DNA of 64,000 nucleotides from Eubacterium plexicaudatum ASF492 (GTDB lineage Bacteria; Bacillota; Clostridia; Lachnospirales; Lachnospiraceae): NCBI RefSeq assembly GCF_000364225.2, contig NZ_AQFT02000001.1:1612001-1676000 (forward strand), in the 5' to 3' direction. The notes under the pieces were generated by a model. The model was not told where the DNA came from and did not search any database. It saw only the letters and a program-made list of their open reading frames with translations. Below are positions 20,507 through 30,124 of this stretch, in pieces; positions within the stretch are counted from its first letter, which is position 1, and each line of letters starts with the position of its first letter. The translations under genes and the position numbers were made by a program.

Positions 20507-22564
20507 CCGTTGTTTTGCAACCCCTAATAGATACTTTCATTCATAAAACCTTAATCCACCCGCAATACCTGGATTTTTTTATGTCAAGTCTTATGTATTT
20601 TTTGTTGTATTATATTGTGTTTCACGTGAAACAATGGTATAATATTCTTCAGGAGGTGATTTTTTGTACCTTAAGAAAAGCTTTAACAAAAAGAGAAACA
20701 AGACTCAGCTTTCTTTTGTCCAGGGGTATCGCATCAATGGGAAAGTGAAGCATAAAGTTATACAAAACCTTGGATATTTGGAAGACTACCTGGACAAATA
20801 TGAAGATCCGATAGCTTATTTTCAACAGGTCGCAAAAGAATGGAATGCAAGTCAGGCTGCACCGGAAACTATTGAAGTAAGGCTTTCGGAAAAACTCCCG
20901 GATCAATGCAGCAACCGGAAAAATCTTGGATATGCCATTATTAAGATCGTTTATGCTAAACTCAGGATCCGTGAATTTTTTCAGAATAAGCAGCGCCAGC
21001 TTCCTGCAGAGTATAACCTGAACAGCATTTTTTCCCTGTTGATATTCAATCGGTTCCTGTTCCCATCTTCAAAAAAGAACGCTTATGAAACGAAAGGCCG
21101 GTTTTTTGACAGCTTCAGTTTCTCACTGGATGATGTCTACAGGGCGCTCGGCTATTTCAGCCGATATTCGCATGAACTCCAGAAGCATTTGCATGCCGAA
21201 GTTGCCAGCCTTATCGGCAGGAATTCCGAAAAGCTTATTATGATGTCACCAACTATTATTTTGAAATACCATATGAAGATGAGAACGCTGGCTCGGACAC
21301 GGAAAGAAAATTGAAGCGTAAAAAAGGACCGTCGAAAGAACACCGCAAAGACCCGATCATTCAAATGGGGCTTCTCATGGATCCTAACGGCATCCCAATG
21401 GCATTCCATACTTTCTCCGGCAACGAGAGCGAGAAGACAACTATGCTCCCGGCGATACAGAGGGTCAAAAAGGATTATGAAATCGGCAGGATCATAGTTG
21501 TCGCTGACAGGGGGCTGAACACCAGTGACAACACATCTGTCCTTTCCGGAACCAATGCATCCGATGAGAAAAATAATGACGGTTATGTATACGGCCGGAG
21601 TATCCGTGGGGCCAATGCGGAATTCAAAAAATGGGCGCTGGAACCGGACGGGTATGTTACAGCAATGGAAAAAAACAAAGATGGGGAAGCTATTCCATTC
21701 AAACACAAGTCCAGGCTGTACGCAAAAGAGATAACCAAAAAGATTCGAATGGGGCGCGCAGGCTCAAGATGAGAATTTATCAGAAACAGATGGTATATTA
21801 TTCTGAGAAATACGCAAAGAAACAAAGACATGAAAGGGAAAAAGCCGTTGCAAAGGCAAGGGACCTGATCAAAAATCCTGCAGGCTACACGAAAGCGACC
21901 AGCTATGGATGCACTGTGTACATTAACAATGTTTCCTTTTCTAAGGATACCGGAAAAATTGTCAATGGAAAAGAACTTACCATCAATGAACAAAAAATTG
22001 CCGAAGAAGCGCAGTATGATGGCTATTACGCCATTGTCACAAGTGAAAAAGAGCTTTCTGACAATGAAATCCGTGACATATATAAAGGGTTATGGGAAAT
22101 AGAAGAATCATTCAAGATTATAAAGAGCGAATTCAAAACCAGACCTGTATTTGTTTCTAACGAAGATCATATACAGGCGCATTTTTTAATTTGTTTTGTG
22201 ACACTGGTTGTAATGCGCGTTTTAGAGCAGCTCATAGGAAAATGCCATTCTGTCAGGCAAATCCGGAATTCCCTGGCAAGCTATTGCTGTTCGTACTTAG
22301 ACCGGAATTATTATGTGTTCGATTATCGGGACGATGTAATTTTGACTATGGAGAAGACATTTGGATTAGACCTAAGCAAAAAGTACATGCAGCTTTCGGA
22401 AATCAAAAAATATCTATGTATAAGGATGTATAAAAATATAAAATTTTTATAAACTCAAAAAAGCGAAAAAATACAACAACTCTATGCATTTAAAAAAAGC
22501 TCCAAACTCCAGTATTTATAAGGAGTCCAGAGCTTTTTTTACTCAATCACCTGCAAAACTCAGG
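20507..22564. mobile_element. IS1634-family insertion sequence (about 2.06 kb)
   Basis: The ends are imperfect inverted repeats sharing CC-NNN-GTTTTGCA. A single transposase gene reads left to right, followed by a strong hairpin with T run near 22495-22541. The element is flanked by a 69-bp direct repeat. Long, variable target duplications are a known peculiarity of the IS1634 family, so the repeat is best read as a target-site duplication. Confidence 0.8.
20664..22452 (+). CDS. IS1634-family transposase, two frameshifts
   Basis: The restored protein is ~596 residues. It starts MYLKKSFNKKRNKTQLSFVQ with GYRINGKVKHKVIQNLGYLE, followed by IIVVADRGLNTSDN (a catalytic acidic residue region). The terminal DGYYAIVTSEKELSDNEIRD and GLWEIEESFKIIKSEFKTRP contain the YREKENE-like block of IS4-superfamily enzymes. 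Missing bases near 21231 and 21740 (A4 and A5 runs) interrupt it. Fixing them gives SEKAYYDVTNYYFEIPYEDE and TKKDSNGARRLKMRIYQKQ. It may be active if the breaks are sequence errors. Confidence 0.85.
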
Positions 22565-22630
22565 ATTCTAGCACATTCACTGAGAATGTCAATATCCATG
22601 CGTAAAACACGTTGTTAATTATTAAAACAC
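22565..22630. repeat. Right copy of the 69-bp direct repeat
   Basis: It repeats 18984-19030 plus 20485-20506 after the IS1634-type element, and includes a second copy of the TTGACA/TAGAAT promoter pair. Its right end is interrupted by the third insertion sequence within TTATTAAAA. Confidence 0.85.
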
Positions 22631-24093
22631 CACTTTACAACTTTTTAAAAAATAAAATAACGCACAAGGTACTTTCTCATGTATAATAAGTTTGCACACA
22701 AAACTATACGAAAGAGAGTGACCTTGTACGTCAGACTTATTATACAACGAAAATAATCTAATTGGTAGACTGTACCGTTATTTTTATATTTATTTTAAAA
22801 CTTTTTCCGCACCGACTATTGAAACCCTTTTTCTGCTGGTGTTATCTATACTTGCCATGGAGTCAGCAGTTTCCATCCGGTCCCTTTACAGACATTTTTT
22901 ATCAGGGATTACAAAAAATCCCTGAATGCATTTTACTATGCCTGCTCTTATGCAAAGGCCGATTATTCCAGATTTATGAATGTTACTGCTGGCATGGCTT
23001 TAAAACTCATACCGGAAAAACTTTCTTCACAGCCTGTTTTTCTGTGCATTGATGACACAATGGCCCCGAAGTTTGGAAAAAAATTTGAAGATGTTTCAAA
23101 ACTTTTTGACCATGCAGCGCATAATGGCTCAAACTATCTGAACGGACATTGTTTCGTAAGCGTAATGCTCTGCGTCCCGGTGTGGAATAAAAACAGGATC
23201 CATTACCTTTCTGTTCCGCTTGGATACCGTATGTGGCAAAAAAAGGAGTCAAAGCTGGAACTTGCTGCATCCATGGTCCGTCAGGCGATGCCGGAATTCA
23301 GCAATAAAAAAATGTTATCATCCTTTGTGACAGCTGGTATGTAAAAAAGAACCTTGTTTCCATCGTGGATGAATATGAGAACCTTGACCTTATCGGAAAT
23401 GCAAGGTCTGATTCTGTCATTTATGACCTGCCGCCGCAGCGTACTGGAAAAAGGGGACGGCCAGCGCTGCATGGGAAAAAACTTTCCATTCAGGACGATT
23501 TTACGCTGTCTGATGAAAAAATCGGTGATTATTATATGGCCGTGCGCCATGTCCTTACTAATATTTTTGGAAAAAGGACAGTCCTGGCATATGTCACATC
23601 CGCTGATAAAGCAGCAGGCAGCAGGCGTTTGTTTTTCAGCACAGTTTTTCCGGAACAGCTTCAGGTCTTCTGCGCATGGCAGGAGAAATCCCCGCTAAAC
23701 CAGACAGGGAGCAGCCGGATGCAGTTTATTCCCCTGATGCTGTATGCATTTCGATGGCCGATAGAGGTTAGTTACTACGAACAGAAAACTTTCTGGTCAC
23801 TGTGCAGTTACATGGTCCGCAGCCGCAAAGGGATTGAAATGCTGGTCAATCTGATTAACATTTCATACTGTGCAATGAAACTGCTGCCATACCAGGACAA
23901 GGCGTTTTATAAATATCAGACAGAAAGCGTGCAGGAGTTTCGGTTTGCGTTAAGCGAACAAATTCGCCAGCAGGTATTTTATGCCATTTTCGTAGAAAAA
24001 GTCGAAACCAGCATAAAATCAAATGCTTTAATAAATGCCTTAAAACGGCTGGTTCAGAAACAGGGGCATCATTTATAAAGTTGTAAAGTAGTG
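22628..24093. mobile_element. Third insertion sequence (1466 bp, IS701/IS4-like DDE type)
   Basis: Inverted ends CACCACTTTACAACTTT and the complement of AAAGTTGTAAAGTAGTG differ at one position. The 9-bp direct repeat TTATTAAAA lies at 22619-22627 and 24094-24102. The element carries a single plus-strand transposase gene. It sits in the right copy of the IS1634 target duplication, at its junction with the nuclease gene, so it also inserted after that duplication formed. Confidence 0.8.
22722..24078 (+). CDS. DDE transposase, IS701/IS4-like, two frameshifts
   Basis: Joined, the parts read APTIETLFLLVLSILAMESA, then KKSLNAFYYACSYAKADYSR, then a DDE-type FLCIDDTMAPKFGKKFEDVS, CDSWYVKKNLVSIVDEYENL, YDLPPQRTGKRGRPALHGKK and WPIEVSYYEQKTFWSL. 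The breaks are in the A6 run near 22914 and the A7 run near 23312. No ATG is visible in the open stretch upstream, so the start is uncertain and may be affected by another error. The family placement rests on the order of the DDE motifs only. Confidence 0.75.
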
Positions 24094-24096
24094 TTA

Positions 24097-24864
24097 TTAA
24101 AACACCTTTGTCTGAAGAATGAAAACTTTAACCGTTTTTCCATCCTTTTGCGGTTCTCTTACAAATGCTTCTTGAAACGCTTCCGGATTTTTTATAATTC
24201 CCGTTTCATCGAAAACAAAAAAATAAATAGTATCCGCACAATAATGGAAGCCGTCTGCTCCCAATTCTTCCAATAATTGTTTTTCACTCATGCTCTTACG
24301 CGTACATTTTATTTCAATTATAAGATTGTACAAATCCAAATAAAGATCTGCCCTCATTCCTCCGTATCCATTATCACCGTATACTTCCTGCCTTATCGTT
24401 GGAAATATTGGAATTAAAAGAGCATACAGCATCCTTTGCAAATCATATTCATTGCCAACCCGAATTGCATCTAATGTTTCAGATACTAAAGTTCCCTTTT
24501 TATGTACCGGATTCTTATACATTGCACGATAATGCATATAAAAATTACTCAAAACTTTTTCAACCAACATTAGATCTTTCTGCTTATATGTTCCATTTTC
24601 ATAAATAAAACCATTTTCTTCTAAAATTTCTATCGTATCTTCCAATGATTTTTTTAGTGACAGGAACGCATCATTTTCAGAATATTCATTCTCTACATAG
24701 TGCATTTTTACATTCACTTTTTTCTGCTCCTGTTCTGTGAATCCCTTCTTTTTCATATAGATTCTTACTTTACGGCACCACAAATTATATTTGCTCTGTA
24801 ATTCTTTCCAGTCAAATATTTCTGTCAAATATTTTCCTTCCATAATGATATCATCTATTTCCAT
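24097..24864 (-). CDS. PD-(D/E)XK nuclease of the DpnII/MboI-like restriction fold
   Basis: A 255-residue protein. The N-terminal ~130 residues are charged and helical. The C-terminal domain reads IRVGNEYDLQRMLYALLIPI, then GGMRADLYLDLYNLIIEIKC, giving the catalytic D173 and E184-x-K186 of the PD-(D/E)XK fold, and ends FHYCADTIYFFVFDETG. This layout matches the REase_DpnII-MboI effector domain found in biological conflict systems. It lies 24 bp downstream of a P-loop ATPase gene, so the two are likely co-transcribed. Its stop codon lies at the edge of the insertion-sequence target repeat, but the protein is complete. Confidence 0.72.
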   Translation of the reverse strand: MEIDDIIMEGKYLTEIFDWKELQSKYNLWCRKVRIYMKKKGFTEQEQKKVNVKMHYVENEYSENDAFLSLKKSLEDTIEILEENGFIYENGTYKQKDLMLVEKVLSNFYMHYRAMYKNPVHKKGTLVSETLDAIRVGNEYDLQRMLYALLIPIFPTIRQEVYGDNGYGGMRADLYLDLYNLIIEIKCTRKSMSEKQLLEELGADGFHYCADTIYFFVFDETGIIKNPEAFQEAFVREPQKDGKTVKVFILQTKVF

Positions 24865-24888
24865 AATCCGTCCTCTCCAACGCGTGTT

Positions 24889-26060
24889 TCAAACACGCTC
24901 CAATCCCCATCTGATATAGAACAGGAACATGTTATCTAATATATAGATTACGTCATCCTTCCACTCCAAAACCTGATACAGACTTCCCTGTTGCTCCAGC
25001 ATTTTCTGCCAGTTCTTTAAAGAATCTTTAACTTTTTTTGTTTTATTATATTATCATTTGTATTATTTTTAATTCGATCCATTAACTCATTAATTTTTAA
25101 TTCTATTAACGGAGGGTTGTCTGCTAATATCTTCAAAATCAAACCATAAATATCATGTCGGCTGCCATCCTTAAGCATATATTTTAATCTCTGTTGTCCT
25201 CGAGTCGATGGACCTGCTTTTAATAAGCGCACCACATCTTTATAGGGTAGATTCATACAGGTAAATTTGCAGCTTTCCTCTATTGTCACTTCTGTAATTT
25301 CTTCTATCTTTTCCGGCAGAAGTCCTATATTAAGACAAATTGACTGCATTAGTTGCGGAGAATGGATGCTTTCTTCTGCCATTTTTGTTATAAAAGTTTC
25401 CTCTACTGTCATGTGCAACTCAGAGAAACCCTTATTTGCAATCCGAACAAGCTCTTCTTTCTTCCATGGTTCTATTTCTATGATAGATATTCTTCCGGTT
25501 AAATCCGGATTCAAACGAATTGCGTCGTCGGAGCGATATGGCAAAGAAATCACAACTGCTTTAAACCCTGAACGTATCACTTCTTTTAGCTGACAAGCAA
25601 TATCGTACTGTGTTTCTGATGGTGCATAATGAAAATCATCCAAAACAAGAATTTTTTTATATTCATTAAAATATTGAATCACTCTATCTTTTGTATTAAA
25701 ATAATTTTTTGTTATTATTGTTGATCTTTGCTCACTGTCAGAAACAGCTGATGTTTCCTGGCTAACCTTAGCCGTTATTGAAATACCTATTTTTTTACCT
25801 ATTCCGGACCAAAAATTATGCTCTTTGGAAAAATCATTTCCCGACATGGAAACCATATTTTCTCTTCCGATTACATTTTCACATAATACGGTTTTTCCTA
25901 TTTTTGAGGGTCCTACTATATATGTTAAATATCCTTCTATAAGAAGGCTTTGTTTCAAACGTTCTTCATACGTATATCTTGTACCATTTGAGTTCCTTGA
26001 TATATATGTCTTTTGCGGATATGCTCCTGGTTTAAAAATATCGGAAAAGCTTTTCTCCAT
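24889..26060 (-). CDS. P-loop ATPase (STAND/AAA-like) paired with the nuclease, one frameshift
   Basis: The restored protein is 390 residues. Walker A is IVGPSKIGKTVL (residues 48-59) and Walker B KILVLDDFHYAP (about 136-147). A later IEIEPWKKEELVRIANKGF and a helical region with SPQLMQSICLNIGL resemble AAA-type lid helices. The T7 run near 25034 lacks one base. With it, the frame continues KQKKVKDSLKNWQKMLEQQG to a stop at 24889-24891. It likely senses a signal and controls the downstream nuclease. No transmembrane or DNA-binding domain was recognised. A two-gene phage-defence module is the favoured reading, by inference. Confidence 0.68.
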
Positions 26061-26166
26061 AATTACACCTCTTTTATCAGCTTATATGCCTAATATAACA
26101 CATTTATTCTCTTTTTCATACCTTTATCTTATTTTTTCTAAAAGCAACTAATCGAACTTCAAAAGG

Positions 26167-26214
26167 AAAAAGATCAAAAAGACATGCGTTCACGCATGTC
26201 TTTTTGATCTTTTT
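26167..26214. terminator. Long perfect hairpin terminator
   Basis: A 23-bp perfect inverted repeat with a 2-nt loop, A-rich on the left and T-rich on the right (core GACATGCGT and ACGCATGTC). It lies between the ATPase gene start and the GH151 gene end and would stop minus-strand transcription from the fucoside operon. Confidence 0.85.
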
Positions 26215-26234
26215 AAACAACAGAAGGAATCCAA

Positions 26235-28251
26235 TCAATATGACAGTTCTGCCATCAGATGTCCATCGATCTTTTCCACCTGAAATACGATTCGTCCGTC
26301 TTTTTCTTCAAATGCAATGGACTTTCCTTCCGGAACAAGACGCACCGCTTTAACCTGCTTTTGCGTCTTTATGGAAAACTGCACGTTATGCAGCGGAATT
26401 ACGTCTTCAATCGTATACAGCTCTGCGCAGTTTTTAATCGGAATGTAGTGCAGCGCATGCAGGACATACCGGCTGTCCGCTTCCTGTTCGTTCAGCGTCA
26501 CCGTAAGCGTCGTAGGTCCGCTGTGGCGTACGGCCGGTTCCGGCAGCAGCAGTTCCAATGCATCCCGGAACACCTCTTTACACCACTTCGGATGCTTGTC
26601 CTGATAAATGGAAAACAGCGGATGCATAAAGTAAATGCAGTCGTTGTTTTTAATGACTGCCGGATATCCTTTTTGATGCGAGGACGGCGTATGCCTGTGC
26701 GAGCAAAAATGCTGCCAGGTACGGTTAAAATAAGGTATATAGGTATCTGCAACAACCGTGCCGCCTGCCTCTTCTACCTGTTCTCCCTGCAGGTACATCA
26801 CGTGCTCCGTCTTTGGCAGCGTTTTCCCGATTGTATCGTTCGGCATGATAAAGTCAGGGTTGTAAGGAGCCTCCCCGATATATTTTACACCAAGGCAGTC
26901 CAACATAAATTTCGTTTTCTGTTTATCTAATCCGGATTTTCCGGTTGCAAGAATCTTTCCGCCTTTTGCCACATAGTCTTCGGCTTTTTTTGCAAGTGCA
27001 TCATCGAACCAAATGACATCCGGCAGAATTAACACCGGATAGGCATTCCAATCCGTCTTCTCATCTACGATATCAAACTGGTATCCCATTTCATCCAGCA
27101 TTGCACATGCTCCGTTTACAGGTGCCGATACGCTGCCGCCGCACTGCGCTTTTAATACCTGCCATTCATCCGTCAGCACCGCAAGATCCGTAATCGCCTT
27201 CGCTCCTGTGCACCATGGTTCCTTTTTTTCTACTTCCTGATACACTTCTTTCACCAGGTCGTAAACCGGTCCGGAAATTCTGCCGTCCGGGTCAAGCTGA
27301 TCTCCGATCAGGCACTTGCTGTTGTAAGCCAGCATACGAAAACATTCATACTGTAACGCTTCCGTATTTTTAAAGGAATGAAAATCTCCCCACATCGTGT
27401 GAAATTTTCCCGTATGTGACAGAAAGTCCATGCCTGTTGTTCTTGCATAGCGCACCGTATTTGTAAAATGCGTATAACCCCAGTCTCCGCTTGGCAGAGA
27501 TTCCAGTTCCCAGTGAGTAAAAGCATCCTTTGCATCTACCGCAACCGGTCCGATATGTCCTCCGTTATAAAAATAGTTATATCTTCTTTTAAATTTTTAA
27601 TAAATGCGGTCATTTCCAGTCTGAACTCTTTTAACATCTGCACCGCATATGCCGTACGGTCCTGTTTATCCGTCGGATCGTATCCCAGCTTTAACATCCC
27701 GTCCACACAATGCTGACAGGAACAGTCTACGACATTTACGATATCCAAAAATATGCCGTCAATCCGTTCCGGCGTCAGCGCCTGAAACAGGTCCTGTATG
27801 TGATCCTTCAAAAACTGCCTGTAATCCGGATTGTTTACGCATAATGTGCGATAAAAACCGGGTTCATAAATTTGATTGATCAGCTCTTCGCAGGAATCTA
27901 CCAGACCGCCGTCCGCCGTCATGCAGCACCAGTCCGGATGCAGCCTGCTCATATGGTAATCCCATTGTATTGTAGTATAGACCGGAACCCGGATACCGCG
28001 TTTGTGACACGCATCAATCTGTTCCAAAAGCAGATTTTTATTTTTCAGTCCCGGATGCACCAGCTTAGGAAACCGTTTGGAATCATAATACAGCATACCG
28101 TGATGACAGCGGGCAAAACAGCTGACCGAATTGACTCTGGCACTGTCCAGCACTTCTGCAAATTCTTCCGCGTCAAACCCCTCTCCAACAGACGGAATTT
28201 TTCACTCGTATGAAAATCCATATGTATCTGCCGAAACTTTAATTCCCCCAT
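26235..28251 (-). CDS. GH151-like alpha-L-fucosidase (GHL6 plus beta-galactosidase trimerisation domain), two frameshifts
   Basis: Restored to 672 residues. The N-terminal barrel matches hypothetical glycoside hydrolase 6 (VNSVSCFARCHHGMLYYDSK, CHKRGIRVPVYTTIQWDYHM, IDGIFLDIVNVVDCSCQHCV). The middle domain, with YPVLILPDVIWFDDALAKKA and DYVAKGGKILATGKSGL, resembles the GH42 trimerisation domain. This combination is the GH151 pattern, a family of alpha-L-fucosidases. Breaks near 28198 and 27570 are single missing bases; repair gives SEKIPSVGEGFDAEEFAEVL and ITIFYNGGHIGPVAVDAKDA. It has no signal peptide, so it acts on imported sugars. The GH29 gene and the ABC importer nearby support fucoside use. 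Confidence 0.75.
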
Positions 28252-28290
28252 AGTAAAACCTCTCTCCTTTCACAAAACTTCACTTAAAAT

Positions 28291-29112
28291 CTAACCTTTG
28301 ATTGCTCCTGTCAGCATGCCGTCCTGTACTTTTTCATGAAATGCAATATAAATGGCAATCATCGGAATAACGGCTACAATAATACATGCAAAAATTGGCC
28401 CTAAAGATACTTTATATCCGCCGGTGAACGTCAGCATGGCCCTTGCAACCGTATACTTGCTCTGATCGGACATCAGAATCATGCCAAAGATTAATTCGCC
28501 GTATCCGGCAATAAACGCTAATATCGCCTCCGTAGAAATAATCGGCGTACAGCATGGAAGCAGTACCCGAAACAACGTCAGGACATCGCCGCATCCGTCA
28601 ATTCTTGCAGCGTCATCCAGTTCTCTGCTGATACCGTCCAGATAACCGGTAAACAAAAAGATAGCCTGCGGCAATGCAAATGCCGTATAGGTAAGAATCA
28701 AAAACCAGTACTGATTTTTACCGCCTACTTTCGTAGCCATGGAAGAAATCGGAATAATCGTACAATGAACCGGTACCATAACACCGATTAAAAAGGTCAT
28801 GTAAATTAGATTTCTGCCTTTGAATTTCTTTCTGGAAAGAACATAAGCGGCCATAATTCCTATTAAAATTGTCAGTGCTGTGGACGTAATTGCAAGGAAC
28901 ATGGAATTACCAAGTGCCTGAAGAATATGCGCGCTTTGGAATGCCTGCGTATAATTCGACCACATAAACTTTTCCGGCCAGCTGAACATGCCAAGCGTAA
29001 TGCCGTCATTATCCTTCAGCGAACATAAAAACGTGATAAACAGTGGAAATATCGTCATAAATGCCCAGAATACCGCAAAGATATAAATCAGGGTTCTGCC
29101 TATTTTTTTCAT
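28291..29112 (-). CDS. Sugar ABC transporter permease (MalG/LacG type)
   Basis: A 273-residue CUT1-family permease with six membrane segments. The EAA loop reads ISRELDDAARIDGCGDVLTL (conserved Glu, Ala, Asp and Gly), and the sequence ends GAIKG. It starts MKKIGRTLIYIFAVFWAFM. It lies two bases after the sister permease and upstream of the GH151 gene. With the binding protein it forms an oligosaccharide importer; the ATPase (MsmK type) is not in the window and is presumably shared, as is common in Firmicutes. Confidence 0.93.
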   Translation of the reverse strand: MKKIGRTLIYIFAVFWAFMTIFPLFITFLCSLKDNDGITLGMFSWPEKFMWSNYTQAFQSAHILQALGNSMFLAITSTALTILIGIMAAYVLSRKKFKGRNLIYMTFLIGVMVPVHCTIIPISSMATKVGGKNQYWFLILTYTAFALPQAIFLFTGYLDGISRELDDAARIDGCGDVLTLFRVLLPCCTPIISTEAILAFIAGYGELIFGMILMSDQSKYTVARAMLTFTGGYKVSLGPIFACIIVAVIPMIAIYIAFHEKVQDGMLTGAIKG

Positions 29113-29114
29113 AC

Positions 29115-29996
29115 TTATGCCTCCTCCCTTTTCAGTACGGTATTTACCAAAATGCTGAGTGAGATACCGAGCACTAACAGCAATACGCCGATCGCGCTTG
29201 ATTTTCCGAAGGATTTAAAGGTAAATGCTTCATTGTACAGCAACGATGCCGGTACTTCGGAAGTGTGGTTCGGCCCGCCTTTCGTCATGGCCCATACGAG
29301 GTCAAACGCTTTCAGACAGCCGGTTACACAAAGAATCGAGAAAATCTTAAACGATTCTTTGGACAGCGGAATCGAAACGTAACGCAGCTGCTTCCATCCG
29401 GTACATCCGTCCAGCTTTGCAGCTTCGTATACATCTCCCGGAATGGAAACCAGGCCTGCCGCAAAAATCAGCATATTATAACCTGCATACATCCACTCAT
29501 TGACAAGCACGATACACCATATATTTAATACCGGCGTAGACAGCCAGTCCTGCTTTAGATTTTCCAGCCCAATCCCTTCCAGAAGCTGATTAATAACACC
29601 ATAAGAAGGATTTAACATATATACCCACATCAGAGCTACTGCAGTGGTAGAAAGCATAACCGGCATAAAATAACTGGTTTTCATCAGTTTCGTACCTTTT
29701 AGCTTGGACGTAATCAGCAGTGCGAGTCCAAAAGAAAGAGGCATCAGCACTACAAAACCGCCGATCATGAAAAACAGAGAATTGAGCAATGAAAGCCAGA
29801 AGGAATCATTGGAAAGTACCTGTGTATAATTTTTCAGTCCTACAAATTTAACCGGAGCACCATAGATGCCCTTCCAGCTGTGGAAGGAAAGGTAGATCGT
29901 GTTGCATACCGGATACAGGATAAACATCACAAACAGAATTAATGCAGGAGCCAAAAATAAAATTGTTGTAACATTGGATGAAAATTTTTTCTTCAA
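29115..29996 (-). CDS. Sugar ABC transporter permease (MalF/LacF type)
   Basis: A CUT1 permease of ~293 residues with six membrane spans and the EAA motif IPGDVYEAAKLDGCTGWKQL. FLAPALILFVMFILYPVCNT follows the short cytoplasmic N-terminus. The ATG at 30011 has no ribosome-binding site before it. A TTG at 29996 sits seven bases after a GGGGGG run and is the better start. It follows the binding-protein gene by ~130 bp and precedes the second permease by two bases. Confidence 0.9.
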   Translation of the reverse strand: MKKKFSSNVTTILFLAPALILFVMFILYPVCNTIYLSFHSWKGIYGAPVKFVGLKNYTQVLSNDSFWLSLLNSLFFMIGGFVVLMPLSFGLALLITSKLKGTKLMKTSYFMPVMLSTTAVALMWVYMLNPSYGVINQLLEGIGLENLKQDWLSTPVLNIWCIVLVNEWMYAGYNMLIFAAGLVSIPGDVYEAAKLDGCTGWKQLRYVSIPLSKESFKIFSILCVTGCLKAFDLVWAMTKGGPNHTSEVPASLLYNEAFTFKSFGKSSAIGVLLLVLGISLSILVNTVLKREEA

Positions 29997-30124
29997 GTCG
30001 TATCCCCCCATTCGGCAGATATTTTGCTAAACAAATAATATCTGCATTTAATATAACAGAAGGCTCCTGTAAACCGGAGCCTCCCTGATCAGACCAAATC
30101 ATTCCCCACTATTTCATCCAAATG

